Part shown: in pieces, positions 37,201 through 46,959 of the stretch
Layout of the letters: each line of letters starts with the position of its first letter
Numbering within the stretch: position 1 is the first letter of the stretch
Assembly (NCBI GenBank): GCA_904063045.1
Contig: CAJFCJ010000001.1
Coordinates: forward strand, 441,501-505,500
Direction of reading: 5' to 3'
Source of the DNA: Dimorphilus gyrociliatus
Lineage: Eukaryota > Annelida > Polychaeta > Dinophilidae
DNA length: 64,000 bases
Position numbers and translations under genes: made by a program
Notes under the pieces: generated by a model
What the model was told of the DNA's origin: nothing
What the model saw: only the letters and a program-made list of their open reading frames with translations
Databases searched by the model: none

Positions 37201-39360
37201 TTTGAGAACTGGGGGCAGGAGCCCAATTGACCAGCTATAGTCCCGTAGCAGTTGGGCTTCAAAGAAGGTGAGAAGGCCATCGTTAGATCAGTTCCAGTTA
37301 TAAAAACATTGTGCTGAAAAGATAATATTATTGATCCTTGTTGGCGTTTTCGAAGCCTCGGTTTAGAAAATTGATCAATGGAATACTTTCCTTTTGCTAT
37401 TAAGTCAGTAATTTGTTGTCCCATAGGATTCCCAGCAAAAGTATATACAAACAAATCGTCTGTAACTGAACTAAAGACACCTCTATCCGAAAAGAAATAG
37501 AACGAATTTTTTGCTGGTTTAGGAGCCGGAAGAGGCTGTTTATAATAAATATATTCCATCCAGAGAGAACCAAAGTCTGTATGTCTCAGTCGCGCAGAAA
37601 TGATTGCCCTATTGTCCCTAATTGAATCGACAAGATCATTCATTGATGAGTCTTTTAAAATTCGGGAACTCATGAGAGCAAGTTGATATCCAGGACCTAG
37701 CGTCCAAGATTCTCTATACGTTTCTGGAGATTCTTTTAAAATTGGAACAACTACATACTTGTAAAGTAGACTATGCATTCTTGACCAATAGATGAACAGA
37801 TATTTTGATTGGAAATGACGATTAACCAAAGTCAAAAACTTTAATAATGTACCCGAAATATCAAGGAATTCTCTCATATTTGCTGCACCTGGTATGGAAC
37901 CGTCTTTAACGTTTTTAAGTACATGTAAACAACTTTCAAGATGAGAATTTGCAGCCAATTGCCATTTATATGAATTGGGAGCGTTCGGTATGATTATTGA
38001 GCTTACTAGTAGAGATAAATAACTACGTAAGGTTCTCGCATTCAACAGTTTTTTAGACCAAGGACAATTAGGCTTTAAGATTTCGCGATATAAATTATCG
38101 GCTTCAACTTGTATCTTGTTCAAATAGATAGATTTTTCTTTTTTCGGAAGGTTTGCATTTCCTAGAATAAAATCTGCGGCAGTTGCAAAAGACAACAGAA
38201 CTGTTCCGCTGTATTCATCTGATTCATTATTTTTATCTAAAGACCAACGATCAAGACCAGATAATCTATTGAAATACTGAACTACCTGATTTAATGATCT
38301 CTGATCATTCTTTAAAAGTGAGAAGAAAGCCATAGTTGGTAAATTATCACTGTACCTTCTTCTCCAAGAATTAACATACGTTTCATAGTCGGTTGGTGGA
38401 AGAATAGACTCCCTCCACAGTAAAGGATTTTCCATTTCCATTGCAAGCATTTGGTGAACTTGAATAGATACTGTTCGTAACTCTCTCATATTTCCTACTT
38501 CATTAGCACCAAAATGCAAACGTGGGTAACCTGCTGGCCCACCCTTTGCCATTCCACCAATTTTACCATTACACCGACAAAACAATAGCACTACCAACGA
38601 CGAGAGATATAACATCCTAATATGTTCCATTAGAAACTGATTAGATTCGATATAAGACGAAAGCAACTGAATACGGAGCAAATATAACAAAATATCTATC
38701 CACGTCCCTCACAACGCTTCATTGATTACAAATCATACAAGGTTTAAAAACAAATTTCGGCCTTTTTTTGATCAATCGCTATTGATATTGAAAAAGAGCC
38801 TACCTATATTAAAGGGTATTTACTTTTATAAAAGTTATGATTGTTCATGAAGATAATGAAAAATGAAGAGTACATCCATTCTATCATTTCAACTTTCTCT
38901 GACTTTTCTTTCACGAGAAAATCGCTTATATTTCATAATAATGAAAATAGAAGAAAGGTAAAAGAAAACAACGAGTTGCATTTTAAAATATTGATATTTT
39001 CTTGTTGGTATATGACTAACCAAATGCCATGATTGATAGGGTTTTGCTAATGACTCCCTCAGAGATAAGAAAAATGAAGGAAGTAATTACCATACAACAG
39101 AGATTTCTATTATTATTTAAGGTAAAAACAAATATACAGAATCAACCAAATATATATAGTATATGTTTTTATATATTTAGTGCAAAGTATATCTTTCTAG
39201 AACAATAACCATAATTGACCTTCTTATTTTTATCTTTATGTATAAAAAAAACTCTTTACTTATATATTCTCTATTACTTTATTTATTGAGTAAAATAATC
39301 CACGTGATAACTTACCCCTAAAAGTACTACTTTAACATCAATAATTTTTCCCTGATTCAT
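34021..39360 (-). CDS. Rab22/31-like small GTPase
   Basis: Seven exons join in phase to 196 residues: 39360-39316, 35385-35306, 35146-35065, 34975-34904, 34852-34729, 34487-34395, 34115-34021. All GTPase motifs are present: GDSGVGKS (15-22), Thr40 in ESTIG, WDTAGQE (62-68), NKSD (121-124) and ETSAK (149-153). The C-terminus is a Lys-rich tail ending CCPT, a double-cysteine geranylgeranylation signal like that of Rab5. [35 protein letters not shown] and EICRRMP match Rab22/Rab31 of the Rab5 group, which act in early endosome and recycling traffic. The first exon encodes only [15 protein letters not shown], and intron 1 (35386-39315) contains a complete other gene on the same strand. The remaining introns are 51-279 nt. 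Confidence 0.9.
34242..34268. repeat. (GA)n microsatellite in Rab intron 6
   Basis: Uninterrupted GA dinucleotides inside the last Rab intron. Confidence 0.8.
35580..38630 (-). CDS. Dermatan-sulfate-epimerase-like protein, predicted inactive
   Basis: Single-exon frame, 1016 residues from ATG 38630, starting with a signal peptide ([15 protein letters not shown]). DSE converts D-glucuronate to L-iduronate in chondroitin/dermatan sulfate in the Golgi. The alignment runs along the DSE core: [102 protein letters not shown]. The catalytic positions are lost. The human NHQPTN motif (His205) reads NARTLR near residue 200, Tyr261 before GP is Leu311, and GHEHPDQ (His450/His452) reads LRKRQQ near 427. 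A long basic Lys/Asn-rich region (about 690-900) precedes C-terminal hydrophobic segments (about 948-985), as in the two-TM tail of DSE. It lies wholly inside Rab intron 1, same strand. A binding or scaffold role on glycosaminoglycan is an inference. Confidence 0.8.
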   Translation of the reverse strand: MEHIRMLYLSSLVVLLFCRCNGKIGGMAKGGPAGYPRLHFGANEVGNMRELRTVSIQVHQMLAMEMENPLLWRESILPPTDYETYVNSWRRRYSDNLPTMAFFSLLKNDQRSLNQVVQYFNRLSGLDRWSLDKNNESDEYSGTVLLSFATAADFILGNANLPKKEKSIYLNKIQVEADNLYREILKPNCPWSKKLLNARTLRSYLSLLVSSIIIPNAPNSYKWQLAANSHLESCLHVLKNVKDGSIPGAANMREFLDISGTLLKFLTLVNRHFQSKYLFIYWSRMHSLLYKYVVVPILKESPETYRESWTLGPGYQLALMSSRILKDSSMNDLVDSIRDNRAIISARLRHTDFGSLWMEYIYYKQPLPAPKPAKNSFYFFSDRGVFSSVTDDLFVYTFAGNPMGQQITDLIAKGKYSIDQFSKPRLRKRQQGSIILSFQHNVFITGTDLTMAFSPSLKPNCYGTIAGQLGSCPQFSKLPKGELLIGLERKGYVYSRAELVETYDLALGLKSVQRSLLASKNMAIIYDRIVLRETSKLEHVQVYFENLESGWKEKDWKDYKGLTAGNSEMFYTIVHGQSPKSSIYRNNQLANITFPISSSELDVIYIINNKAQPVRSFQADFVEREILQISLKFDQISYDIKISLDPVFVRDLCSVSSTDGQFVQFQKTDLLVSLIGRQPIKKYKRQLESIAKAPKKGLDRKIRDLSLANPNRKPIGKERKKQWGQYNMMRKGQVDGKSADIPPNASKLKPKGREGKFINRRQNNTINYKRIRNNTKSQNKSYKKGKLTNHRLGKTPYHNLKTMPVARNKLSEGRKLGKSFETNSILMSERESLRNSNNLIHSRNNNISNYPLEGGKFKSETVKNEFNPAKMIEGEIFKEGNSSDIHLKRINDLKLKKFTVEAKKKKFGFTPSKYDDFNDDNLAAILNKPVPVREVYEEDIGFNYIYDEVKHKKQCELPLGLYYTVLSVISIYVFWGSYLVQKTLFMIFLFLRRVYFFRLIFFRRKTKKYNTDTTNI
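38631..39315. other. Rest of Rab intron 1 and promoter of the nested gene
   Basis: AT-rich with no coding signal. A CACGTG core sits at 39301-39306, nine bases inside the intron from the Rab exon 1 donor. Confidence 0.4.
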
Positions 39361-39838
39361 TCTCCCTTGTTAATTGCGAATTGGAGTGTCAATTGTGTTA
39401 ACTGTAATTAACAATTAATCAGTATTCAAGAGCTGACTAAAGATTTTTGCGGGGAGTAGACAAACATGGCGTACGGTCACATGATCTGGTGTGTTTTTTT
39501 TACACTTCGTATAAAATTAATTAGCCAAATTTGAAAACTATACTTTACCAATTGCTATTTACTGTCAACTATAAATAAGATAAAAAATTCTTTTGACCTT
39601 CACCTCTTATTTTCCAAGATATGAATTTTATAGATCAATTTTAGCTAGCGTTAACGAAAGTAGAGTTTATTTAATTACTCATCGAAGTTTACTATGCAGT
39701 TAGGCCAAAAGTGATATTTAAAAGATTACATCTATGCTTAATGTATTATGTCCTATAATTTATACTATACTTTCTTCGCATAGATTTTTCAAATATTAGC
39801 TATAACCACCGAAAGTAAGTCTTTGGAATAGCCACTTT
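39361..39838. other. Rab upstream region and inhibitor-2 3' region
   Basis: Contains GGTCACATGATCTGG near 39476, an imperfect version of the E-box palindrome, about 110 bases upstream of the Rab start codon. No gene seen. Confidence 0.4.
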
Positions 39839-40294
39839 TCAATTATCCTCATCATCTTCGTCGGCTTCCTCTTTCATCAGTTTCTTTGCCAGAGCTATAG
39901 ACTGCGCTTCGTTGTAATGCATCTTCCTTTTTTGCTCGAAAGCTTTGCGTTTTTTCATTTCTTCAGGAGTTTCAAATGGATTTTCTTTTGCAGATTTCAG
40001 AGGTGCATCCTTATTTGTGTCTAGAGCTTCGGTTAGTTGGTTGGGATCTATTGCTGATGACTGAGGCTGAATATTATACTCTTCATCGCTATCGAAACCT
40101 TTCGATCTTTCGAAAGGTGTTTTTGGCTCGTCAATCTTTTGAAAACCATAATCTTTGTTAGGTGGGTGATACGTTTCCAATATATTTCCCTCATCCCATT
40201 TCATATCCTTTCTTTCCATATGAACTTTTTCTTCAGATGATCTCGGTGTTTTAAGTATACTCTTTTTTGGCTCTTTATTATCTGATGAAGCCAT
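39839..40294 (-). CDS. PPP1R2: Protein phosphatase inhibitor 2
   Basis: Cytosolic/nuclear inhibitor of protein phosphatase 1. Intronless, 151 residues from ATG 40294 (human about 205). The three PP1-contact elements are visible: KKSILK (SILK motif, residues 10-15), RKDMKWDE (RVxF-like, about 28-35) and the C-terminal KMHYNEAQSIALAKKL helix whose HYNEA covers the PP1 active site. Between them lie TYHPPNKDYG and EPKTPFERS, the latter the PxTP site phosphorylated by GSK3 in the vertebrate protein. The tail is acidic (EEADEDDEDN). An intronless PPP1R2 could be a retrogene, but all motifs are intact. Divergent from BBS5. Confidence 0.93.
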   Translation of the reverse strand: MASSDNKEPKKSILKTPRSSEEKVHMERKDMKWDEGNILETYHPPNKDYGFQKIDEPKTPFERSKGFDSDEEYNIQPQSSAIDPNQLTEALDTNKDAPLKSAKENPFETPEEMKKRKAFEQKRKMHYNEAQSIALAKKLMKEEADEDDEDN

Positions 40295-41038
40295 TTCTAA
40301 CGGTTCTATATTTAAATCTGTTTTAGAAAAATAGTTTAGCGAAAGTGCAAAATCACAATAATTCAGCCTAATGAATGACTTTGATTAATTCAATTTTGAC
40401 TGAAATAGGATTTGAATTTAAATGAAAATGTATTAAATTATGCACTAATGCACAAAAACAGGAAAAGCTTTATGAATAGCATTTATCCCTTTTTAGTTTC
40501 AAATTTATTGATTATGTAACATTGAAATGTAACGGAAGAAGCAACTGCATTGGAAATAATAACAACATTTTTTCATTCAGAATAATTTTGAGTTTTATCG
40601 ACATATGCACCGATTTTTCAATTGATTGTGATAGCATAAAACGTGCATTGAATTATAATATCCGTTATAAATTGTGCATTTCCAATTTCGATTGCACGAA
40701 AAAAAGAATAGAACGAAATTCTAGATATTTTACATATACTCTTATAGAATTCCTACTAGATCGATTTATTTGAAATAAATCTCAAAAGCTATTATAAAAA
40801 CCAAGCTACCAAAAGAAACTTCAATAAAATTTTACTTACACTGAGCAGTATTCAAGTTATGTATCTTCAAATGTTACTCGCCATTTACTTTGAACGGTAA
40901 TAACCGATCTTTGACCGGTTCTTATGGAATTCTCTTGACAACAAATCACGACATACCATAATCCAATTGTTATTCGATTTTCATCACTATTTTGGACTGA
41001 CATTTCAGCGTTTTTCGTAAATTATATAAACAATTCCC
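40295..41038. other. Divergent intergenic region between inhibitor 2 and BBS5
   Basis: About 740 bases without coding signal, presumably holding both promoters. An imperfect X-box-like sequence is noted at 40918-40931. A short open frame at 40522-40773 has no recognisable content. Confidence 0.4.
40918..40931 (+). promoter_or_regulatory. Possible X-box (RFX site) upstream of BBS5
   Basis: GTTCTTATGGAATT fits the ciliary-gene X-box consensus RYYNYYWTRRNRAC at 12 of 14 positions, missing the final AC. It is 108 bases before the BBS5 start codon, the usual distance. BBS genes are classic RFX targets, so the position makes sense; the imperfect end keeps confidence low. Confidence 0.25.
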
Positions 41039-42782
41039 ATGGAAGATTTGTGGCAAGACCGTGACGTTAGATTCGACGTTGCACCGCAGTTTGTTCAAAT
41101 TTGAGCGATATATAGATCACAACCAAACTATACCGCATATTTCAGGCAAATGAAAATGCGACCAGGAGAAAAGATAATTGACCAGCTGGAGTCGATAGAA
41201 GACACGAAAGGAAATAATGGCGATAAAGGCATAGTTTACTAACAATTACTTTACAGTAAACTTGATCCTATGTTTAATAAATATTTTTTTGTTCATCAGG
41301 ACGTCTAATTGTCACAAATCTACGAGTTATCTGGCATAGCAAATCTTTGCCAAGAGTAAATTTATGTAGTTATTTTTTCTATTTTTCAAAAACGCCTTAA
41401 AATAGATTTTTAATTAATTTCCTTTTTTTCCCTCTTTTTCTTTATAATTTAGCTATTGGTTATAATTGTATTATAAGTATGTCGTCCAAAACCGCCCAAT
41501 CTGTAAGTATTCTTATATTTATTATTAGAGGTAATACTAGAATATTTTACAAATATCAACTAACGTAACGTTTTTAGAGGTTTAGAAAGGAAATTTAATA
41601 TTTTACTCTATATACTTTCCTTCTTGATAGAAAATTCGAGGTGCCACTGAAGCTCTCTATGTTCTTACTAAATGTAAAAACACTCGCTTCGAATTCATAT
41701 TCACGAATCTAGTCCCCGGTTCGTCTCGATTGTTTACCTCAGTAATTGCTGTACACAGGTATACAAATGTTTACACAATTACCCCTATTCGTTTATCATA
41801 ACTAAAAACATCAACCAACCCACAGAGCCTATGAAACTTCTAAACTTTATAGAGATCTAAAATTACGCGGACCGCTAATCGACAATAAAACGTTACGTTT
41901 ATTGCCGCAGGAACAGGTGTATAGCAAAATAAACGGTGTATGGAATTTGTCATCCGATCAAGTAAGTCGACGTCTTAATTAATTTACGTCCGCTGCACGT
42001 GACAGTGTTAACCACAGGGTAGTCTGGGTACCTTTTATATAACGAACGTACGACTAGTTTGGCACGCCAACATGAACGAATCTTTTAATGTTAGCATTCC
42101 GTATTTACAAATGGTAATTATCATTTTATTTTCAGCCTTTATTGTTATAAAATTTGTTTTCATATTTACTTTATTATTGCACAAAGAAATCAGCAAGAAT
42201 TCGAGACTCCAAGTTTGGTTTAGCTTTTGTTATCGAAAGTTCACAGGCATCGGGTGCATACGTTCTGGGCTTTAGAATTGATCCAAGTGAACGTTTACAT
42301 GAAGTTTGTAAAGAGATACAATCTTTGCATAAAGTATATGCTGCGTGCCCGATGTTTGGGGTCCAATATGAATTGGATACAGGCGTAAGTTTTATTAGCT
42401 GTATACAAGCAAGAAACTAAAAGATTACCCTAACATACACATACAGCCTCAAAGCGTTGATGAACTAACAGTAGAGCCAGTACAGGACGATGTGCTAATA
42501 GAAAGCGGCGAGGATCAAAGTGATGCATTTGCTGTATGTATATACTGTACATCTTGTACAGACTATAGGCCCGATAAATTACTTTTCCTTACGTTTTTTG
42601 TATTCTTCCTATCCTAATTTTTTCCGACAAAATCTTAAAGTTTTTCCTCTCTTTAGGCATACTTTGCCGATGGCAACAAACAAACGGATAGAGATCCCGT
42701 TTATTCTGATGAATTAGGCCTAGCCATCGAAAAGTTAGCCGACGGTTTTACATTACGCCAACTTTGGCAGGTCGTCGATTGA
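41039..42782 (+). CDS. BBS5: BBS5, BBSome subunit
   Basis: Subunit of the BBSome, the coat that moves membrane proteins in and out of cilia; BBS5 carries two PH-like domains that bind phosphoinositides. Ten exons join in phase to 339 residues (human 341): 41039-41088, 41146-41228, 41300-41365, 41453-41502, 41631-41758, 41826-41961, 42018-42113, 42187-42384, 42447-42533, 42657-42782. Near-identity to human is seen throughout, e.g. [93 protein letters not shown] and [14 protein letters not shown]. The start ATG has a good context (CCCATGG). Intron 2 must be read as GC-AG (donor AAAG/GCATAG at 41229), because every GT alternative breaks the frame. Confidence 0.96.
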
Positions 42783-43682
42783 GCAAAATAACCGGTAGAG
42801 GGCCGAATGATGACGAATCCAGTGAAAATGTGTCGATATGTGTTTACAGGATACAAATTTCCATTGTCCGATCGGTTTACAAGCGAAATTTTAGAAAGGA
42901 ATTTCTTTGTTTCACCGAAATCACGATCTAATAAATAAATCTCTTTTCTCTCAAGACATATATACAGACGGTCAGAACCGCAATTTAAGCGTAAAAGTGC
43001 AATAAACATAAGTGACAAGGTCGACTCTTGGCAGACGTCGGGTAGATTCCATTAGACGCTCCTTTTAATTAGTCTGATTAGTTAGACTCGTTCATAGCCT
43101 ATATCGAAAACTATTATGTTTATACTTTAACCGCCATAAAGATATATAGATATAGTCAGCACAGTTTCCCATGTATTGCGTTGGCAATAGTATTAAATAT
43201 ATTAACGTATGAAATAAAGAGAAGGTACAAATATACGCTATATATGTTTCAAAAGTGTATTTCAACGTATAAATATATATAAATATATAAATATATATAT
43301 TTATATGTATATGTACGTATGTATATAAATATATCAAGTATGCATATATAATTATCGATTGGTATAGGCGGCCCAGGCAGGCAAATAATGGAGGTTTTTA
43401 TCGTCTCATTCGAAGAACCTGAAACTTTGCTCACCTCTTTTACAAATCGCAGGTTGAGCCAAAGTGTCAGGCGCCGAATGGACGAAATAGAAAATTGTGC
43501 CTTATTTCCTTTCTTTCCTGTTTCTTTATCTCTCCAAACAAAAGATATGCGGTAATAAAAGATAGGTAAGCGACCACCCACGAAGACTGTCTCGTAAAAC
43601 AAAGACTCAAAATAGTAGAGACTGACATGAAAATGAATTCCAGACTGTGCCTACGTCTGACCATATCGTTTTTCTTTAGTAT

Positions 43683-43749
43683 ATCTACACACATTTTGCA
43701 GAATTCGATATATATTTATTTAAATACATAATCTGCAAAATGTGTAGAT
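43683..43749. repeat. Inverted repeat, about 18-bp arms
   Basis: Left arm 43683-43702 (ATCTACACACATTTTGCAGA) and right arm 43732-43749 are reverse complements apart from a two-base indel, separated by a 29-base AT-rich loop. It could form a hairpin or be a relic of a small inverted-repeat element. No target-site duplication is obvious. Confidence 0.55.
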
Positions 43750-43969
43750 TAAAAATATAAATATCCTGATATTTGTATATGAATAATATACCTATAAACA
43801 GAAGATAGCATGAGAGAGAAAGAGAGAGACAGACAGACAGACAGCAGAGAACGAGTGAGAGTGAGAAAGCCAGACAGATTGGGAGGAGAGGTCGAGAGAG
43901 AAAGCGAGAGAGTCAGAGAGAGAGAGAAAAGCAGCAAACCAAAATTCTTTTATTAGCTTCCAGCTTTCC

Positions 43970-44210
43970 GTTGCCTTGACGACGTTATCGTCATATTCTG
44001 ATGTCGTTTAGTGCACTAGAATCACATGTTCCATACACCGCGTCGGTTTTGTGCTCTCGCATAGTTTCGCTGCGCACGTTACGCCGTTCTCCGGCTTACT
44101 GCCGCCGGAGCCCAGACCGACTGAGCATAGGCCTATGTTTGTTCTGCGCAAACACTGTAGGCGGAGCCTGTCGAGAACTGACCGGAAACCGAATATTTTC
44201 TCTAGTACTT
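43970..44210. other. GC-rich island of unknown nature
   Basis: This stretch is far richer in G+C and CpG than its surroundings. It contains CTCCGGC...GCCGGAG arms around 44090-44111 and ATAGGCCTAT at 44127-44136. Both strands are partly open (for example an ATG frame from 44001), but the translations show no recognisable motif. Candidates: a CpG-rich promoter or 5' exon of an unseen transcript, or a structured non-coding RNA. No snRNA or tRNA signature was recognised. Confidence 0.3.
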
Positions 44211-44404
44211 TGGACAATATATATTATGCATTCTATTCGGTCAAATTTATTTTCTATAAGGCGTAGACGAAATATTAATCGTCGCTTTAGGGGGATGAAA
44301 GAAGAGAAGGGAAGAGGGAGGGGGAAAAATGAGTTGTCAGACGTATAGCGTATTTCCATCCATCATACAGACACCATATAAAACAATTTAGAAAACCTTT
44401 TCCC

Positions 44405-44414
44405 GTCACGTGAT
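44405..44414. promoter_or_regulatory. E-box GTCACGTGAT
   Basis: Same motif class as upstream of Notum and ARID5, here near the GC-rich island without an identified gene start; it may mark an unrecognised promoter. Confidence 0.25.
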
Positions 44415-44779
44415 AGTGAAAAAGCGTGTACGAGCGTCGAATGTTAAGACAGTATGAATAATAAAACGATTAGGCGCGTTTCAAATGTTTGTTGGAGGTA
44501 AACAAGTCAGACGACGTAAATTAATATAGATTTCGACGTTGTGCCAATGTGCCTGTTGTATAGATCGAAACAATCGACGATTGTTGACAGTATGCAGATT
44601 AGGCTACATCAAACGTTGGCAAAAACAAAAAAAAAACGCGACTGCGCATTTTATTACACCAGGTTCATTTGCATTCTAATTATAAAAACTTCAGCCGCCT
44701 ACGTGTGTGCTTTGGCATGCTCTTAGTCTTTTTAAAAGTGAACAAAAATATATAATTTTACTTCAAGGAACAAATAACA

Positions 44780-46677
44780 TCAGATAGATGGCGCTATTCT
44801 ATGCTCTAGTCTCTGATAGCGTTTAGCTTTCAGGAATCTTCTCCATATCATTGAGTAAGCAACTCCAAATACACAGAACACTACAAGGAGACAGACAATA
44901 ACTATGAAAATTGCTAATCCAATTAGTGGAGATGGTAGAACCGTAGGTAAACTATTTGTTACTCTCAGCATAAATCCAGGAGCCCAACCTATTACAGTGC
45001 CATTTATGTCTTGTCTAAAAGTTAATTTTTTCCAGTTTGAACCATTAAATCCATAACCTTTAACCAATAATTTTTCAATATAGTGCATTTGCATGCAATA
45101 GATCCATTTAAATTTATCCTTTTTAGGTATATTAGAGATTTCGGTCCAAGTTTTATTACAGAAATTTGCTCTGGCGTTTTGAAAGCTCTTATAACTGAAT
45201 TTTTCTGCTTTTTTACAAGTTGTTAAATTCAAGAATGAAACAGGATAACAAAATCCTGAAAATGCTAAAAACTCATCAACATTTTTCAAGTTTGGCATAT
45301 AGACACCATTGAAAGAGCAATTACCCTTTCCATATGGACAATTCTTCCAATTAAATAATTGATCTAGCTCATTTTTGCATCCCTCATCGTTACTCTGGCC
45401 TATAAATGTATATATTTCTTCTTTATTATTTGTCGTCCTGTTTGTACATGGAAGTTGAAAAATATCTGTTGAATTAAGTGTCTGATTATATCCGGATGGT
45501 AAACAAAATGATTTTATTGGTCCCGTTCCAGTCTTATTTTTATTTATCAAATGTGCGAAATACCGATTTTTAATCTCGTCTAAACCATAACAAGAATAGC
45601 TATGAGTATATACTTTAAATTTCCAACCAAATAGAGTCAAGTTTTGAGAGTATGCTTTAGGTATAGTTTGTTTGTAAGAGTCAAAAGTTATTTGTGTTGA
45701 TGCTCCTCCCATATCCAAAGCCCCTACTGTTTTTGGATTTTCTTTAACAAGATTAAATACAGACATTGTACCAAATTTATTCAATATATAGTTGACGGCA
45801 ACCCAAGAATCGGTGCCTTCTTCTTCACCGGATAAAATTCGAACATTTTGTGTTTCATTCTTCAGATGGAAAGATGTTGATGAGAATGCTTCACGGACAG
45901 CATCTAATATTGAGTCCGCGGCTTTAGGATTACGTTGCTTGAGCAGTCTCATCCCTGCTGTTGCACCTAAATAAATAGGCGTCTCTGAAGGTTTTTTTAA
46001 AACCTTTTTAGTCTTTTTTATTATAGGTTCCAAAGACTCTTTTACACTCGTGGGATTAACGCTGTATGCAGAAATACCCTTTTCAGTGGCGTTAGAACGC
46101 CAAATTTCCTCTATAGCACCAGTACCGTTCTGCTTTTGTCCTGGCCATTTGTAAACAAAACTTTTTGTATGAGATGATCCGGCATCAAAAACAACACCGT
46201 ACTGGAATACTGATTGTTTCGGATAAACTGAAACTACAATAACTGCTGCAAGCAAACAAACAGCAATAATAAAGCTTATAATAGCCAGTGAACAATAATG
46301 TCTCCCATTTCGTCGAAAAGAATCTTGGCTGCTCATTAACAGATAAAGAACTTGACCTTCGTGCACACCGCACTTTTTTATTCTTAAAGTTTTTCTCAAT
46401 GTTTTACCATCAGCAGTTTGTAAAACAAAATTTGAAGGATTGGGTACATTATGAAGAGCGCAATAGCTTTTTATTAGATCATTAATTGTATCAATGTCTG
46501 CACAGTCAATTTCGCTACGGCCTTGTAGATCTTCCAAGGAACAATGAATGTTGATTGTAAAGTTAGGTACATTTATGCATTCTTCTTGATCGTCTACCTG
46601 CACTGAAAAAATAAGAATGTGCAAAGAATTTAATTTTTATATTCTTAAAGTCGAGTGGGCGTTTTACTTACTAGCAT
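44780..46677 (-). CDS. CD39-type ecto-NTPDase with N-terminal ubiquitin-like module
   Basis: Membrane ecto-nucleotidase hydrolysing extracellular ATP/ADP. A two-codon first exon (46677-46672, ATG CTA) is followed by a 74-nt intron and exon 2 (46597-44780), giving 607 residues. Two membrane segments (about 104-127 and 560-585) flank the ectodomain, as in ENTPD1/2/3/8. Apyrase-conserved regions: FDAGSSHTK (ACR1, 139-147), YLGATAGMRLL (ACR2), LSGEEEGTDSWVAVNY (ACR3, with the catalytic Glu), ALDMGGASTQITF (ACR4) and FLAFSGFCYP (ACR5). Many N-glycosylation sites are present. The cytoplasmic N-terminus (about 14-89) is unusually long and reads as a ubiquitin-like fold, with a beta-rich start, DTINDLIKSYCALHNVP and a DGKTLRKTL...GVHEGQVLYLL end. 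Human CD39-type enzymes have only a short cytoplasmic tail there. Divergent from RPA49; the start codons are 282 bases apart. Confidence 0.88.
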
Positions 46678-46744
46678 TTGCTTATCAGAGCTGATTTTCA
46701 ATAAATTAAAGAGTATTTGTTTTCACTTTGCCAATCATGTGATA

Positions 46745-46755
46745 GGTCACGTGTT
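46745..46755. promoter_or_regulatory. E-box GGTCACGTGTT in the divergent NTPDase/RPA49 promoter
   Basis: CACGTG core about 70 bases upstream of the NTPDase start codon and about 205 upstream of the RPA49 start. Confidence 0.35.
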
Positions 46756-46959
46756 TTTTAATAGAGCATTAAAAATTTTTATCGTTAAATTTTAAAACTA
46801 TATGCTCTCAAGTAAATTAAATGAAGCATTTTGTCGTAAGATTTAACAAAATAACCAAATTTACAAAATAAATTTAAGATTAGGTTATTATATCAAAGTT
46901 TATTAAGCACGCTTTCTTTGAATAGCCTCGCAGAAATATCGTCTGCTAATTTCAACGGC

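Larger units (their letters stand above)
42783..44779. other. Intergenic region with a GC-rich island
   Basis: About 2 kb. The left part is TA-rich (43265-43330), then a hairpin at 43683-43749 and a GA/CAGA tract (43810-43930). From about 43970 to 44210 composition shifts sharply to GC-rich and is full of small palindromes (listed separately). GTCACGTGAT lies at 44405-44414. No protein-coding gene could be supported. Confidence 0.45.

Noticed and set aside
43092-43694. Several minus-strand frames at 43092-43694
   Set aside because: Partly translated TA repeats (Tyr-Ile strings); the rest lacks motifs or splice continuity.
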